This document shows positions 12,254 through 24,317 of a DNA stretch of 64,000 nucleotides, piece after piece. The notes beneath the pieces were generated by a model, which searched no databases, was not told the origin of the DNA, and saw only the letters and a program-made list of their open reading frames with translations. Positions within the stretch are counted from its first letter, which is position 1, and each line of letters opens with the position of its first letter. The stretch comes from Annona cherimola. Lineage: Eukaryota; Streptophyta; Magnoliopsida; Magnoliales; Annonaceae. A program made the translations under genes and the position numbers. The stretch spans positions 92,551,137 through 92,615,136 of the forward strand of contig CM059972.1 of assembly GCA_030490835.1 (NCBI GenBank), given 5' to 3'.

Positions 12254-15200
12254 ATGGCATCCCAATCGACTCTCGTTCCCGCATTTGCCGAAGGCCAATC
12301 ATTTACTAGGCCACCATTGTTTGATGGGAACAATTTCGGCTATTGGAAGCTTCGTATGAAGCAACTCATTATGGCTACCGACATGGATTCTTGGATTGCA
12401 ATCCAAGATGGTGTAACCTTGCCTATCGATGAAAGAGCTTCCAAATAGACCGAAAAGGAAGTAAGAACCGTTAAGAGCAATGCTAAGGCCATGAATTCTT
12501 TATTTTGCGCTCTTACGGCTTCCGAATATGATAGAGTATCCTCTTGCCTAACCGCTAAAGAAATATGGGATACTTTAACATCTATTTATGAAGGAACTTC
12601 TCAAGTCCAAGGGACTAGAAGAAATATTCTGATAGGAGAGTTGGAAAGCTTTAGAATGCTAGAAACAGAAAATATTTTTGAAATGTTTGTTAGATTTTCT
12701 AAGATTACTAACGCTTTGAAAGGTCTTGGAAAGGCTATCTCTGAATCCGAACAGGTCATGAAGATACTAAGAGCTCTGCCGGAATCTTGGACTCCAAAGA
12801 TTACGGCGATTGAAGAAGCCAAAGACCTAAATACACTAAAGCTAGAAGATCTAATTAGCTCATTAATGTCACATGAGCTAATTAAGAGAAGAAACGAAGA
12901 CAATCACAAAGGGAAGAAAGCTATTGCGTTAAAAGCGGCACACAACTCAGAAGAGTCTACCTCCTCTTCGCATAATGATAATGAAGATATTGCACTTCTC
13001 ACTCGCAAATTCCGAAAATTTGTGAGAAAAAAAAAGAACTTCAAGGACTTCAAAGAAAGAACAAGAAGAGAGAAGAAGAAGGAGCCAACGAAGTGCTACA
13101 AATGCGGCGGGATAAGACACATACAAGCTCAATGTCCTACGCCGGAAGAGAAATCAAAAGAGTATCAAGAGAGGAAGGAAGGACATGAAGGCAGAAAATA
13201 CCAAAGGCCAAAGGGAAGAGGCATGTACGTTAATGAAGAGACTTCATCAACAAGCATCTCCTCAACCGACGAATTTGAGGCGGCAAATTGTGCTAGAATT
13301 TACTGCATGGCACGGATCGAACAAGAAGAAAACTTGTTATGTTTGAACACAACGGAAGTTTTGGAAAAACAAACCATCTCAACAAAATGCACGAGCAATG
13401 AAGAGAGATGAGATTTACCTTTTTATTTTCAGATTTGTTTCAAGGCAAAGGCGAACAATGAATGGTTCATGGACAGCGGTTGTTCAAGGCATATGACCGA
13501 AAAAAGAAGTCTATTTCACAAACTTAAGCCTTGCAACGACGGAACGGTTGCCTTTGGTAATAATGAGAAAGGTAAAATTAAAGGTAAAGAAAACATTTAT
13601 AGTATTTCAAATGCATGCATGGAAGATGTTTTGTTTGTGGAAGGACTCAAGCATAACCTAATGAGCATTAGTCAATTATGTGACAAAGGATACAAGGTTG
13701 TGTTTGAATCATCTATATGTAATGTATTTGATGGAGAGCATATCATGTTTAGTGGAAAAAGACATGGAAATGTATATTTGGTTTCACTTGACGAATTAGA
13801 TGGTCAATGTCTAATGGCCATTGATAATGATCCATGGGTTTGGCATAAAAGGCTTGGACATATAAACATGGGAAATATAAAGACCCTATGGAAGAAGAGT
13901 TTGGTAGAAGGCTTGCCAAAGTTGAAATATGAGAAAGACAGAATTTGCAAAGCATGTCAATTATCTAAACAACCTAAGATGCTTTTCTCTACCAAAAAGG
14001 AAATCTCCACCACTAGGCCACTTGAATTGCTACACATGGATCTATATGGGCCATCCGATATTTTAACCATTGGTGGAAAGAAATATGCATTTGTTATTGT
14101 TGACGATTTTTCAAGATTCACATGGATAATTCTCTTAGCTAGCAAAGATGAAGCATTCTCTATGTTTGCAACTTTTGTAAATTTTGTGCAAAATGAAAAA
14201 CAAAGTACTATTATGACTATAAGAAGTGATCATGGTGGTGAATTTGAGAACAAACGATTCATAGAATTATGCAATGAAAAAGGAATTCATCACACATTTT
14301 CTGCACCAAGGACTCCACAACAAAATGGAGTTGTTGAAAGGAAAAACAGAACTATACAAGAGATGGCTAGAACAATGCTAAATGAGAGCAAATTATCCAA
14401 GAAATTTTGGAGTGAAGCTGTAAGTACAGCTTGTCATGTTTTGAATCGAGTTACCATTAGAGCAATCTTGAAAAAGATCCCATATGAGCTATGGAAAGGA
14501 AGAAAACTAAATATCTCTTATTTTCATGCTTTTGGATGCACATGCTATGTTTTAAACAATGGAAAAACCAACTTGGGAAAATTAGATGCTAAAAGTGATG
14601 AGGCAATATTCCTTGGGTACTCATCAAATAGCAAAGCATATAGAGTATTCAATAAACAAAACCAAGTGGTAGAAGAGTCCATTCATGTTGTTTTTAATGA
14701 AACTAACCTATGCTACAAAAGAAAAGATGATTTAAGTGATGCAGATGATATAGCAAGCAATTTTGAAAAACTGCATGTGGAAAATCAAGAAGATTTCATG
14801 AAGGAAAGGGTAAGTGAAGGTAATAATTCCTGCAAACCTCCAACTGATTTAAAATTCAAACATGCCCATCCAATTGAACAAGTTATAGGGAATGTATATG
14901 AAGGTGTAAAAACTAGAAGGTCAAAGCAAAATGTTTGTGGACAATATGCTTTTGTATCCAAGATTGAACCATCCAATATTGATCAAGCTTTTAATGATGA
15001 AAACTGGATTATAGTAATGCAAGAAGAGCTAAATCAATTTGAAAGAAACCAAGTTTGGCACCTTGTTCCTAGACCAAACGATTGTACTGTTATTGGCACC
15101 AAGTGGGTCTTTAGGAATAAATTAGATGAAAGTAGACTTGTAGTAAGAAACAAAGCTAGACTTGTGGCAAAAGGATACTCACAAGAAGAAGGAATAGATT

Positions 15201-16492
15201 TTGAGGAATCCTATGCCCCGGTTGCTAGATTGGAAGCAATTCGCATCTTACTAGCTTTTGCATCTCACATGAACTTTAAATTGTTTCAAATGGATGTTAA
15301 AAGTGCATTTCTGAATGGATATATAAATGAAGAGGTGTATGTAGAACAACCACCTGGATTTGAGGAAAAAGATCAATCTAAATTTGTGTACAAGTTAACC
15401 AAAGCATTATATGGATTAAAACAAGCTCCAAGGGCTTGGTATGATAGATTAAGCAAATTTCTGATTGATCATCATTTTCAAAAAGGAAAGGTAGACACCA
15501 CTTTGTTTATCAAGTATAAAGAAAAGGATATTTTGATCATTCAAATTTATGTTGATGATATCATTTTCGGTGCTACTAATGAGACTCTTCGTCAAGAATT
15601 TTCTGAGCTTATGCAGAAAGAATTTGAGATGAGCATGATGGGAGAACTAAACTTCTTCCTTGGACTGCAAATCAAGCAATTAAATGAAGGAATCTTCATC
15701 AACCAGTCCAAGTATATCAAAGAAATGCTGAAGAAGTTTGGCATGGAAAATAGCAAAGGAGCAAACACGCCAATGAGCTCAACAATCAAAATCGACAAAG
15801 ATGAAAAAGGGAAAATGGTTGATTTAAAATTGTATAGAAGCATGATAGGATCTTTGTTGTACTTAACTGCTTCTAGGCCTGATATATTGTTTAGTGTGTG
15901 TATGTGCTCTAGATTTCAATCATGTCCAAAAGAATCACACTTGGTAGCTGTGAAAAGAATTTTCAGATATCTAGCAGACACTACCAATATAGGACTTTGG
16001 TATCCAAAGAGCTCTAATTTTGATCTAATCGGCTACTCGGATGCGGATTTTGCCGGTTACAAAGTAGATAGAAAAAGCACTAGTGGAACATGTCAATTTC
16101 TTGGGAACATGTTGGTTTCATGGTTTTCAAGAAAATAAACTAGTGTTGCTCTATCTACGGCGGAAGCCGAATACATTGCCGCCGGGAGCTGTTGTGCCCG
16201 ATTACTTTGGATGAAACAGCAACTTAGGGACTATGACATGGATTTTAAAGATATACCCATTAAATGTGATAATACGAGTGCCGTATGTTTAACTAAAAAT
16301 CCAGTCTTGCATTCTAGGACCAAACATATCGACCTTAGACATCATTTTATTAGAGAACATGTGGAAAATCATGATATATGTCTAGTATATGTAAGAACTG
16401 AGGATCAAATTGCAGATATATTCACAAAGCCCCTAGCAAAAGAAGCATTTTATAAGATTACAAATGACATGGGAATGATTGATTTAACCTAG
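12254..16492 (+). pseudogene. Copia gag-pol polyprotein, unit 3 (three in-frame nonsense codons)
   Basis: This is the same 1413-codon frame as unit 2, shifted by 6251 bp, with the same domain order: gag with CCHC, protease, integrase, reverse transcriptase, RNase H. It carries the same three stops: TAG 12446-12448, TGA 13409-13411 and TAA 16136-16138. The only internal differences I saw from unit 2 are single bases, for example a silent C/T in a Tyr codon (T at 7442 in unit 2). The near-identity with shared lesions argues for DNA-level amplification. Confidence 0.95.
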
Positions 16493-16790
16493 CACAATTT
16501 GAGGGGGAGCACATGTTTAGGGGGAGCAAACCCACCTATCTCTTTCTTCTCTTAATTAAATTTTTGATATATTGACAAAAAGGGGGAGAAGAGTAGGACT
16601 TGAGTCCCAATGACTCCAAAAGGGGAGAAGAGTAGGATATGTTTGTTGAATGTTGAATGTTTTCAACTTAAAAGTTTGCATGAGCATAAGAATGATAAAA
16701 TTTCACAATACAAAATGAGCATGTTATTTTTTAAGCAATTGAAAGGTATACACTCAAATCGGTTTTGTCAATCATCAAAAAGGGGGAGAT

Positions 16791-18456
16791 TGTTGGAAAT
16801 ATGTGGAAAACAAGCTAAATCTATGTTTTGATGATTAACAAATCAATTTGAGTAAGTCTTGGCTACTAACACGTTTGTGGAAATGTTTAAGGGATATACA
16901 TTTGAAGAAAATAAAGTATGAAAGGCCAAGTCGTTCCCCAAGTCGACTCCAAGATCGACTTCAAAGAGCCAAATCCGTCCAGAGTTGAAACGGGAAGAAG
17001 AGCAGGTGAAGTCGCAGGCCAAGTCGACTCCACTTGCGACTTGGGAAGCCAAGTCGCAAACGAAGTCGACTCCAGCATCGACTTCAGACGGGAAAAACCG
17101 TCCAGAGTTGAATTTGGGACAGAAGTATACCGAAGTCGCAGTCGAAGTCGACTCCAGTTGCGACTTGGGCGAAGTCGCAGACGAAGTCGACCCCGAGTTC
17201 GACTTGACGTTCTTCAAAGTCCAAAATGCAGATTAAAGCTCATTTCCAAGATCAACTTAAGATCTCTCAAGACCAAATCAAGGATACAAGCTCATTATTA
17301 AAATCAAGTTTATCAAGTCCAAAGAAAAAGCTTCAAGTACATTTTAAGATGAAGAAACTCAAGTCATGAAGACTAGTATCGAAAGCAAGAAGGATGAATA
17401 AAAAACAAGTTCTTCAAGAAGACTACAAATATGTGAAGCCATTCTAGAATAAAATGATCGAAGAAAGAAGCCAAGCAAGCTAAGAAGAAGATAATGATCC
17501 AAAGGGAAATGAAGGAACCAAGCATTCCAAGTTTTCAAGATCATCAAGCTTCCTGCCGAAGTGAAGTCGCACACCGAAGTCGACTCCACTTGCGACTTGG
17601 GTCAAGTCGATGCCCAAGTCGACCCGACCTGGAACTTAAAGTCGCGAACAGAAGGCGAAGTCGCACCCGAAGTCGACTCCATCTGCGACTTGGGCGAAGT
17701 CACATCCGAAGTCGACTCCGCCTGCGACTTGGGTCGCAACGGTCGGAATTTATTCGAACGTTGGCGCATTTAATGCGCGCCACCTACTCTCAAACGTTCG
17801 GATTCCCTCTAAAATTATAAAAGGCATTCATTGTGGACGAGGGAAGTAGCCGAGAATCATTAAGTGTGTTTAACTCCTATATTCAAGAGCTCTAAAGAGA
17901 TCAAGTCATTCAAGGAGGAAGAACTTTGCTTCAAATTACAAGAGCTACACTTCTGAATCTTCAAAGCCTACATTACGAGTTCTTCTCTGCGCCAAATTGC
18001 TTCTACACATCTGTAAAGTGTATACTCCTTTTGTTATTTCATTTTGTTGTATTGAACTTGATTTAGTTTGAGGAACTAAGATCAAGTGTAAGCAAGGTAG
18101 TGTGTGATTGGAGTGAAACTCATCACCTACCTGTGCTGTGTTGTGTTGAAGCCCCCTAGAGCTGGAATCTAGAAGAGAGCAGTGCCTCTAATTGTATTTG
18201 AAGAATACAATAGTGGAACCCAAGTCACAAGGAGTGTGAGCTTGGAAGAGTGGAGTAGGGAGGTTGCCCGAACTACTATAAAAATCTCGTGTGCTTGATT
18301 TATATTTCTGCTCTCTACATTATATTGCTTTCCATTTTGTTTCTTCATTAAAGGGACTAGATTAATCTGGGGTAAAGTTTCTGTTTAATTTATAAATTTT
18401 TAAGAACCCAATTCACCCCTCCCCTCTTGGGTTTTGCCATTAACTCGGGGCCAACA
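16791..18456 (+). repeat. LTR C (1666 bp), right end of the array
   Basis: It starts TGTTGG and ends CCAACA, a perfect 6-bp terminal inverted repeat; the inner LTRs end CCAGCA. It differs from the two inner LTRs at seven positions I could find: 17638, 17702, 18274, 18352, 18368, 18409 and 18454. All are transitions and all lie in the last half. After 18456 the sequence (ATTTCGTC) is no longer element DNA. If the array has a target duplication, its right copy should be ATTTC at 18457-18461; the left copy is outside the window. Confidence 0.93.
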
Positions 18457-19480
18457 ATTTCGTCTCCTCCTTCCTAGGTCCATTCTCCTCCATCAAGAGA
18501 TGGATCCTTGGTGCTGTGCAACCCGTGGCAGCTACACTCGCTCATGGAGATTTAACTCCCTTGCATGGGTGTTTGTGCTATGGGGGCCATCGTCCAAGAT
18601 TCCAAACTCAACGACCGTCGAACCAATTCGATAATGCCATCATCAACAGCACGGGTGCGACTTCCTATCCTGATCTCGGCTGACCCAAGTCCGTCTCCCC
18701 TGACATTGACGTGTCGGGCGGGCTGCTCAACAACAGTGATCGGTATGTGTCATGGCTAGGCTCTCTGGGATTCTCGATGATCTTAGGAGAGAGGCGATTG
18801 GACAGGTGACGCAAGAGGCTTGGAAGGAGATGGGAGCTTCTAGCAGTCGTGATCCCCGACAAATTCTGCGGCTGACAACAGGGGTTCACAGATGAGGCTG
18901 AACGATGACGATAGATTCGACCGCGAGATGCGTGGGATGAGGCGCGCTTCAGTCGCTGGGCAGATGATCGAGAGGCCAGACACAACCATTGCAAATTCCA
19001 ACATTGAGATAACCCCATTAGCATGCATGCCTTCACACGAGGGAGCAACCTGCCACACAAGGTGCTGCAATGGAAGCCAAGGTGGACACCATGAGGAATT
19101 CACGTGGGGTGTGACGGCCTGCAATGGGTGTTGGGCGACCATCTATTGTTCGCTTGCCATGCTACGAGATTTTTGAAGGCGTGGGTGGAAGCAGCTTCCA
19201 TACTAGGAGAGCTAGGAGAGGAGTGGGCAGTGCACGTGTTGGGAGGAGCTCTGAAAGCTGGGCAGCTTATGTCGATGAAGTTCGTAACGCTCTATTAAAG
19301 TCCAAGTTATGCATGCTGCAGACTCAAATTCTCTATGTATTAGTTTTCAATCACCCCTGCTTAAGTTTTGAAATCTATTTCCAACTAAAAACCATCCAAG
19401 CAGGTGTAATTTATTTCTATTAACATTTCCAATGCAAAATCTTATTCAAATTTCTCAGTTTTATCTCTTACACTTCTAAT
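18457..19480. other. GC-rich stretch without a recognised gene
   Basis: This stretch directly flanks the array. Its base composition is clearly richer in G+C than the next 10 kb. Short open frames occur on both strands (for example 18665-19060 minus and 18892-19176 plus), but none gives a family I recognise and none extends through the block. It may be a decayed gene or element. I infer no function. Confidence 0.4.
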
Positions 19481-19779
19481 TTTACCGAGTCCTTGTTTGG
19501 CTTTGAGGAAAATTTAAAAAAAATCCCCCTATTTTTTACATTGCTACTTTACTTTTTTAATTATTTTTTCATATTTTTTTCACGCAAATACGCTATTTAT
19601 TTCAACTTTGTTTTTTTTTTTCCTTACTAACCTATTAAATAGGCTAAGTCACGTGATACTCATCTAATTCCATCAATACACATCACATAAATCATAATAT
19701 ATATATAACAAATATGTCATGCTGACGTCACCGGTTCGATTAACCGATCGAACCGGTTTGAACCAGATTAGTTCTTTTA

Positions 19780-20400
19780 CCGGTTCGGTTCTGACAATAT
19801 TGGTTTCAAGGCAAACATGTATATGATTGTTATCTTTCTTTTCGAACTAATTCTTCCACTTGAGATAATCTTTCTTAAAATGACATTTTCTTTTAAAGAA
19901 GTGACACTTGTCAGCAAATTTTTTCGATCCATCCTCCATACCTTTACTTGATGGAAATTTGTTCTTTTCCTTTTCTTTCTTAACTTATACTGCTTAGAGG
20001 TTAATGTGAAATTGATGTTCATTGCTCCATCCTGCTTTAAACTCTCTTTCTCTTACACAAACATGAATATTAATTTATAAAATTTATTTCTCTTCTTATG
20101 TGTTATAGGAAATATTGAATTATGAAAACTAAGATGAAGGATAGTTTAAAACAAATGTGACTAGGAAAGAATTAGATATTTTTATCCCAAATTCATTAAG
20201 CTTCTCAGCTATATTCGACATCTCCATTATGTGCTTTCGCACTTCGCAAATGTCATTGTATTTCATTAAGGTAATTTATTAGTGAGCATTCCATCTAATG
20301 TTTTATCTGACCCGCTAAATTTTTCTTTAATTAAGTCAAGATAAGTTTTGGCTCTTTCATTATTAGGGCCAAAAATGATCTCATAATATTTCTTTTAATT
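19780..20400 (-). pseudogene. Antisense copia gag fossil
   Basis: On the minus strand, about 20170-20280 reads EVRKHIMEMSNIAEKLNEFG, typical of the UBN2 gag domain of plant copia elements. Further downstream on that strand, about 19780-20000 gives a decayed knuckle region with CHF...KRKCHFKK and a following EKKDNNHIHVCLE-like stretch. Frames change and stops occur, so this is an old fragment. It is unrelated in sequence to the intact-looking array at 1-18456. No LTR was found beside it. Confidence 0.6.
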
Positions 20401-20409
20401 ATACTCTTT

Positions 20410-21117
20410 ATAATCGTAAGAGACAATTTGTTGGAATGCTTCCATTTATCAAATTGAAGCTTTTAACTATCAGGACTTTCAGGTGTTAAGTCATTAGGTT
20501 TTACAATATGAAACGCTAAATTTAGATTCAAACGTCCTACGGTAATAAGTAATGCTTATGCTAATCAAAGTAATTTGATCTATTTAGTGTCGAGTTATTA
20601 ATTAGATGAGATTGAGGAATCAGAGCTACAACTGTAATAGAAAATGATTAAACTCACATTACCATTATGGTTCAAATAAACTATTATATATAACAATTCA
20701 ATTAACAATAATCAATCATAGCTAAATTTCATAATTAATGATACAAGCAATAGTGCATAATTATATCCAATAACATGATGATAAACAATAATATTCAATA
20801 ATTAATTACGAATACAAAAAATTCAAGGATATCACCATCTTCGGGCAAAAGATTTCCTGTGTTTATATATTCTAATTAATCATTGATGAAATATTAAATT
20901 ATAGTCACCTTCAGGTAGAACTATAATATAATATTTTTTAATAATGCAATTTTATGACGAGAAAAATAATAAAAAGAAAAATTATAATATTCTCTCTTTG
21001 TTTAATAAATTTGTTTAGACCATCGAAGAGACAAAAGATTTGACAATATTTGTTAAAGATAAATTGCATAATGATAATAAGTTATAATTTCAATTATGAG
21101 AGAAGAAAAATAATAAC
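20410..21117. other. AT-rich intergenic DNA, nothing recognised
   Basis: There are no open frames of note, no RNA gene and no element ends that I can support. Confidence 0.5.
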
Positions 21118-21223
21118 ATTCTCTCCATTACTTCATAATTTTGAAAACTATGTAGTTTAGGCCCTTTGGAATTCTCTCCGTTACTTCATAATTTTGAAAA
21201 CTACGTATTTGAGGCCCTTTGGG
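21118..21223 (+). repeat. Two tandem copies of a 53-bp unit
   Basis: Two adjacent units at 21118-21170 and 21171-21223 begin ATTCTCTCC and end GGCCCTTTGG. They share the middle CATAATTTTGAAAACTA and differ at several bases. The surrounding DNA is AT-rich. Confidence 0.75.
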
Positions 21224-21967
21224 ATGACTAGAAATACATAAGTACTCAAATTCATTAAGTGTAAATTGCTTTATAATTTTATAAAATTAAATCAACATTT
21301 TATGCATTTAAATAAAAAAAAGGTCATGTTTGTTCATTATGAATGTTGATAAATTTTGCATGATAATGAGTTTATCTCACTTTAATAGAAAGCAAGAAAT
21401 CATTAATGCACAAAAATTCTTTAGAAATAACTTTCTAATATCACTTAAACTAACCACTAAATTTAATTGCATTATATGCACAAAATAATATTAATCAATT
21501 ATTTAATATTAATTGACGCATTATTGCTATTAGAATAATTTATATGGAACATGACTTTTGTGGCTATGCCAGTGTAACGTTGTTCGTGCACCGCAAAACC
21601 ACCAGAATAGCAACATGCGCACAAAATCACACGCACGCTAGAGCAGGAGTTTTCTTCCTCCCTAACTAGATGAAGCTTTTAGTAGGACGGTCACAACGAT
21701 CTTCAATATGTTGCTTTTGACAGATGGACAGAGGATCACAAAGAACGCCTTGAGACAGATCTGTACTTTTGAAAATATTCTCTCTGAATTTTATTTTCCA
21801 TTGAAATTCATTGTCTATTTATTGCTTTTAACTTCCAATTGCCAAAAGAGATTTTCTCCACTAAATCCACAACCAATCGGATTTTTCTCAACAACCTGTA
21901 ACAATCCAAGACAACTCCTCAAACTGGCCACGTCATCATCCAATCACGTAACCATTGATCTTGCTAA

Positions 21968-22090
21968 ACAAACTGTCAAAGTTTCAACCCAAAAATTGTT
22001 GAAGTTTCAAACAAAAACAGTTGAAGTTTGAAACTAAATAAGTTGAAGTTGCAAACCAAAACTGCTGAAGTTTTACAGCAAAACCTCGAC
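21968..22090 (+). repeat. Short imperfect repeats of about 24-28 bp
   Basis: The motif GTTGAAGTTTCAAACCAAAA recurs about five times in a row with variation (AAAGTTTCAACCC, GTTGAAGTTTGAAAC, GTTGAAGTTGCAAACC, CTGAAGTTTTACAGC). It looks like a small degenerate minisatellite. The 107-aa open frame that overlaps it is not a recognisable protein. Confidence 0.6.
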
Positions 22091-22099
22091 AGATTCACA

Positions 22100-22900
22100 A
22101 CACAATTCAATGCTAACATGTTACAACCATTCATCACGAATCAAATACAAGCAACACATTAAATTCTTAACTTGTCTATCATCAAAACAGTATAAGTCAA
22201 CAACACCCCATGTTATAATTAATAATCTATCCCAATAAAAACAAAATAGAATGGCATACAATGCGTGCTAATAATTCCAAGATGGTGTACTTATATAGGA
22301 GTTAACTTACCTGGACCTTTTTTGATTAATGCAAACCACTTGCATAGACTCTAATTGGATTAATAATAAAAAAATATTGAAATCAAAATTTTGCTATTCA
22401 AAAAAACATGACCGAACAAGGGCTTGAGATATTTTTGTTCACAAGTATGCACCCATCGTTCATAATAGTAACCATAATAAAAAAAATTAACATTCCATGT
22501 TCAAACATAGAATTTAACTCATAAAAAATTCTATACTTTATCATGCCAATATAAATTCAATTATATATTTTATCATGGAATCTGTGATGCCCAAAAGAAT
22601 CGTAACCTGTCTTTGATGTCACATATTGAAAATCATGTGATGCGAAAGTGTACCTGAATCCATGTGTATAGATTCCGCTTGAAGAATGTGTATGAAGCCT
22701 TGGGTGCAATGTCTCTTTCCTGTGGTACTCGCAGTATATGAGAATGCTTGTGTTTTTGTGTGTGTGAGATGAACCCAAACTTTTCTATTTAAATGGAGTT
22801 CTTCCCATCACATCTCCTGGTAGAAATATAACATCGCCTCGCTAGGATTACGTACGTATCTTTTATACACTGGGCTACCTTGGTTTAAATCAAAAGACTA
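22100..22900. other. Intergenic DNA, nothing recognised
   Basis: The DNA is AT-rich with a slightly more complex block at about 22560-22850, which contains a TTTAAATGG TATA-like site. It could be an old LTR fragment, but no termini or target duplication were found. Confidence 0.4.
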
Positions 22901-22904
22901 TTAT

Positions 22905-23215
22905 TTTAATTTGGAAGTTATAAAACTTTTTGGATGAAAAATTTTTGGTATAAAAATTTTTGAATTGAAAAAATAATATAATATGATATGATATGATAAG
23001 GTAATGAAGAGGAGTAAAAAGAATAAAGTTAAAATAGATAAGTTAGTTGTGTTTGGATAGTTGTGTAGAAATGATTAAAAAGTATGATAGTTATATATGA
23101 AAATATGAAGAAATAATTAAAAAATATGATAGTTATGAAAAAGTAAAAAAATTTAGATTGAAAAGTTTTAACTTGAAATTTTTTACACATTGCCGAATAC
23201 ATAATTACTTGTAAA
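22905..23215 (+). mobile_element. Tourist-like MITE family, decayed copy
   Basis: It is collinear with the better preserved copy at 36233-36523: GGAAGTTATAAAACTTTTTGGATGAAAA at the left, an AATGATATGATA-type centre, then repeated TAGTTGTGTAGAAATGATTAAAAA blocks and TTTAGATTGAAAAGTTTTAACTT at the right. The termini are degraded and no clear target duplication remains. Every copy of the family gives the same spurious hydrophobic reading frame on one strand, which is not a gene. Confidence 0.65.
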
Positions 23216-24317
23216 TTATCAAAAAGCATTTATACCTGGTCACAAATGCATTAAAATATTACAATAATTTATAAAATTATTCGTAATGATTTTATCAAGT
23301 AGAATATATGTGTCTTCGGTTTGGACTTAATTAATTTCTAACTAAACAAATAGTTTGAAAGATAATGAATAGGTCCGGTTCATGCTGATCTTACCATTAC
23401 TCTATTCCCAAAAACTTCTACCATATTCTATTTTAGGTTGGATCGGTTCTAATCATATACAATTCTATTTTTTAAGGTTGGGTTGGTCCCGATTTCAGTT
23501 TCAAATCAATTATTTAAAATAGTTTTCATACTATTTTTGAAAATTATAATTTTATTACGAGTGTTACTTAGAAACTTAAAATGAATATGATAGTAACATA
23601 GTTTTTGAAATACATTCATTAAATTTACTAAATAATTAATAAATCAAACAAGTTCTATATATTTAAATAATATATTTATATCTTTCACTATAAAAAGATA
23701 TTTTATAAATTTATATTAAATGTATATTAATAATTTGATTCGGTTTTGGATACCCTGACCTTAGAACCTACCACATCCTCATTGAACTAGATTTTTTTTT
23801 TTTTACTTGGAACCTCCCTACCATATAGGTATAAAAAAAGAAACCTATCTCACCCATTTTAAGGTACTCAACAAGTCAACCCATGGTACGGTACTCAAGT
23901 TGCACCCCTAATAATGAATCGAGTGAACTTCACATCATCATCAAATGTTGCAATGTGTAAGGGTGTAAATCTAAGTGCAAACCCAAAATGGAATTTATGC
24001 ATGTCTTTGATTTTGATTTAATTTAGTTTTTTATATAAAAAATAATTTTAAAAACAATGAATGAAGTGAATTTCACACTATCAATAAGGTTGCTATGTTT
24101 TTAGTGCAATGTGAGCTTAAGAAACTCAACTATCTTAGCACTAACCAAAGCTATATTTATAAAATTTAAGCTTTAATCTTAACTATAACTTTATTGATAA
24201 AACTTAAACTCTAAGTCCCTAACTCTATTGGTGAAAATTGCGAGTTTAGGATTAACAAATTTTCTTTTAATTTAAGAATGGTAGGTTTAAATTTCATATA
24301 AATATATAATAACAATA
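23216..24317. other. AT-rich intergenic DNA, nothing recognised
   Basis: The block contains low-complexity AT DNA and stretches such as GTACTCAAGTTGCACCCCTA near 23890. These resemble the ends of common plant non-autonomous elements, but I cannot delimit an element. Confidence 0.4.

Larger units (their letters stand above)
1..18456 (+). mobile_element. Tandem array of a Ty1/copia (Sirevirus-type) retrotransposon with shared LTRs
   Basis: Three units of one LTR retrotransposon lie head to tail with an exact period of 6251 bp: base 1 corresponds to 6252 and to 12503. Neighbouring units share one LTR, giving partial internal, LTR, internal, LTR, internal, LTR. The first unit is cut by the window edge inside gag, so the array extends to the left. 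Integrase precedes reverse transcriptase in the polyprotein frame, which defines Ty1/copia. Several GGGGGAG purine tracts after pol, a long CpG-rich palindrome-bearing LTR and a gag with one CCHC knuckle point to the Sirevirus lineage. By eye the units differ at only a handful of bases. Such arrays are usually explained by unequal crossing-over between LTRs; an assembly duplication is the alternative. Confidence 0.95.

Noticed and set aside
23029..23229. Hydrophobic small ORFs at 23029, 36290, 40146, 43529, 44646 and 53637
   Set aside because: The same spurious peptide appears in every Tourist-like MITE copy, on the strand that follows MITE orientation.
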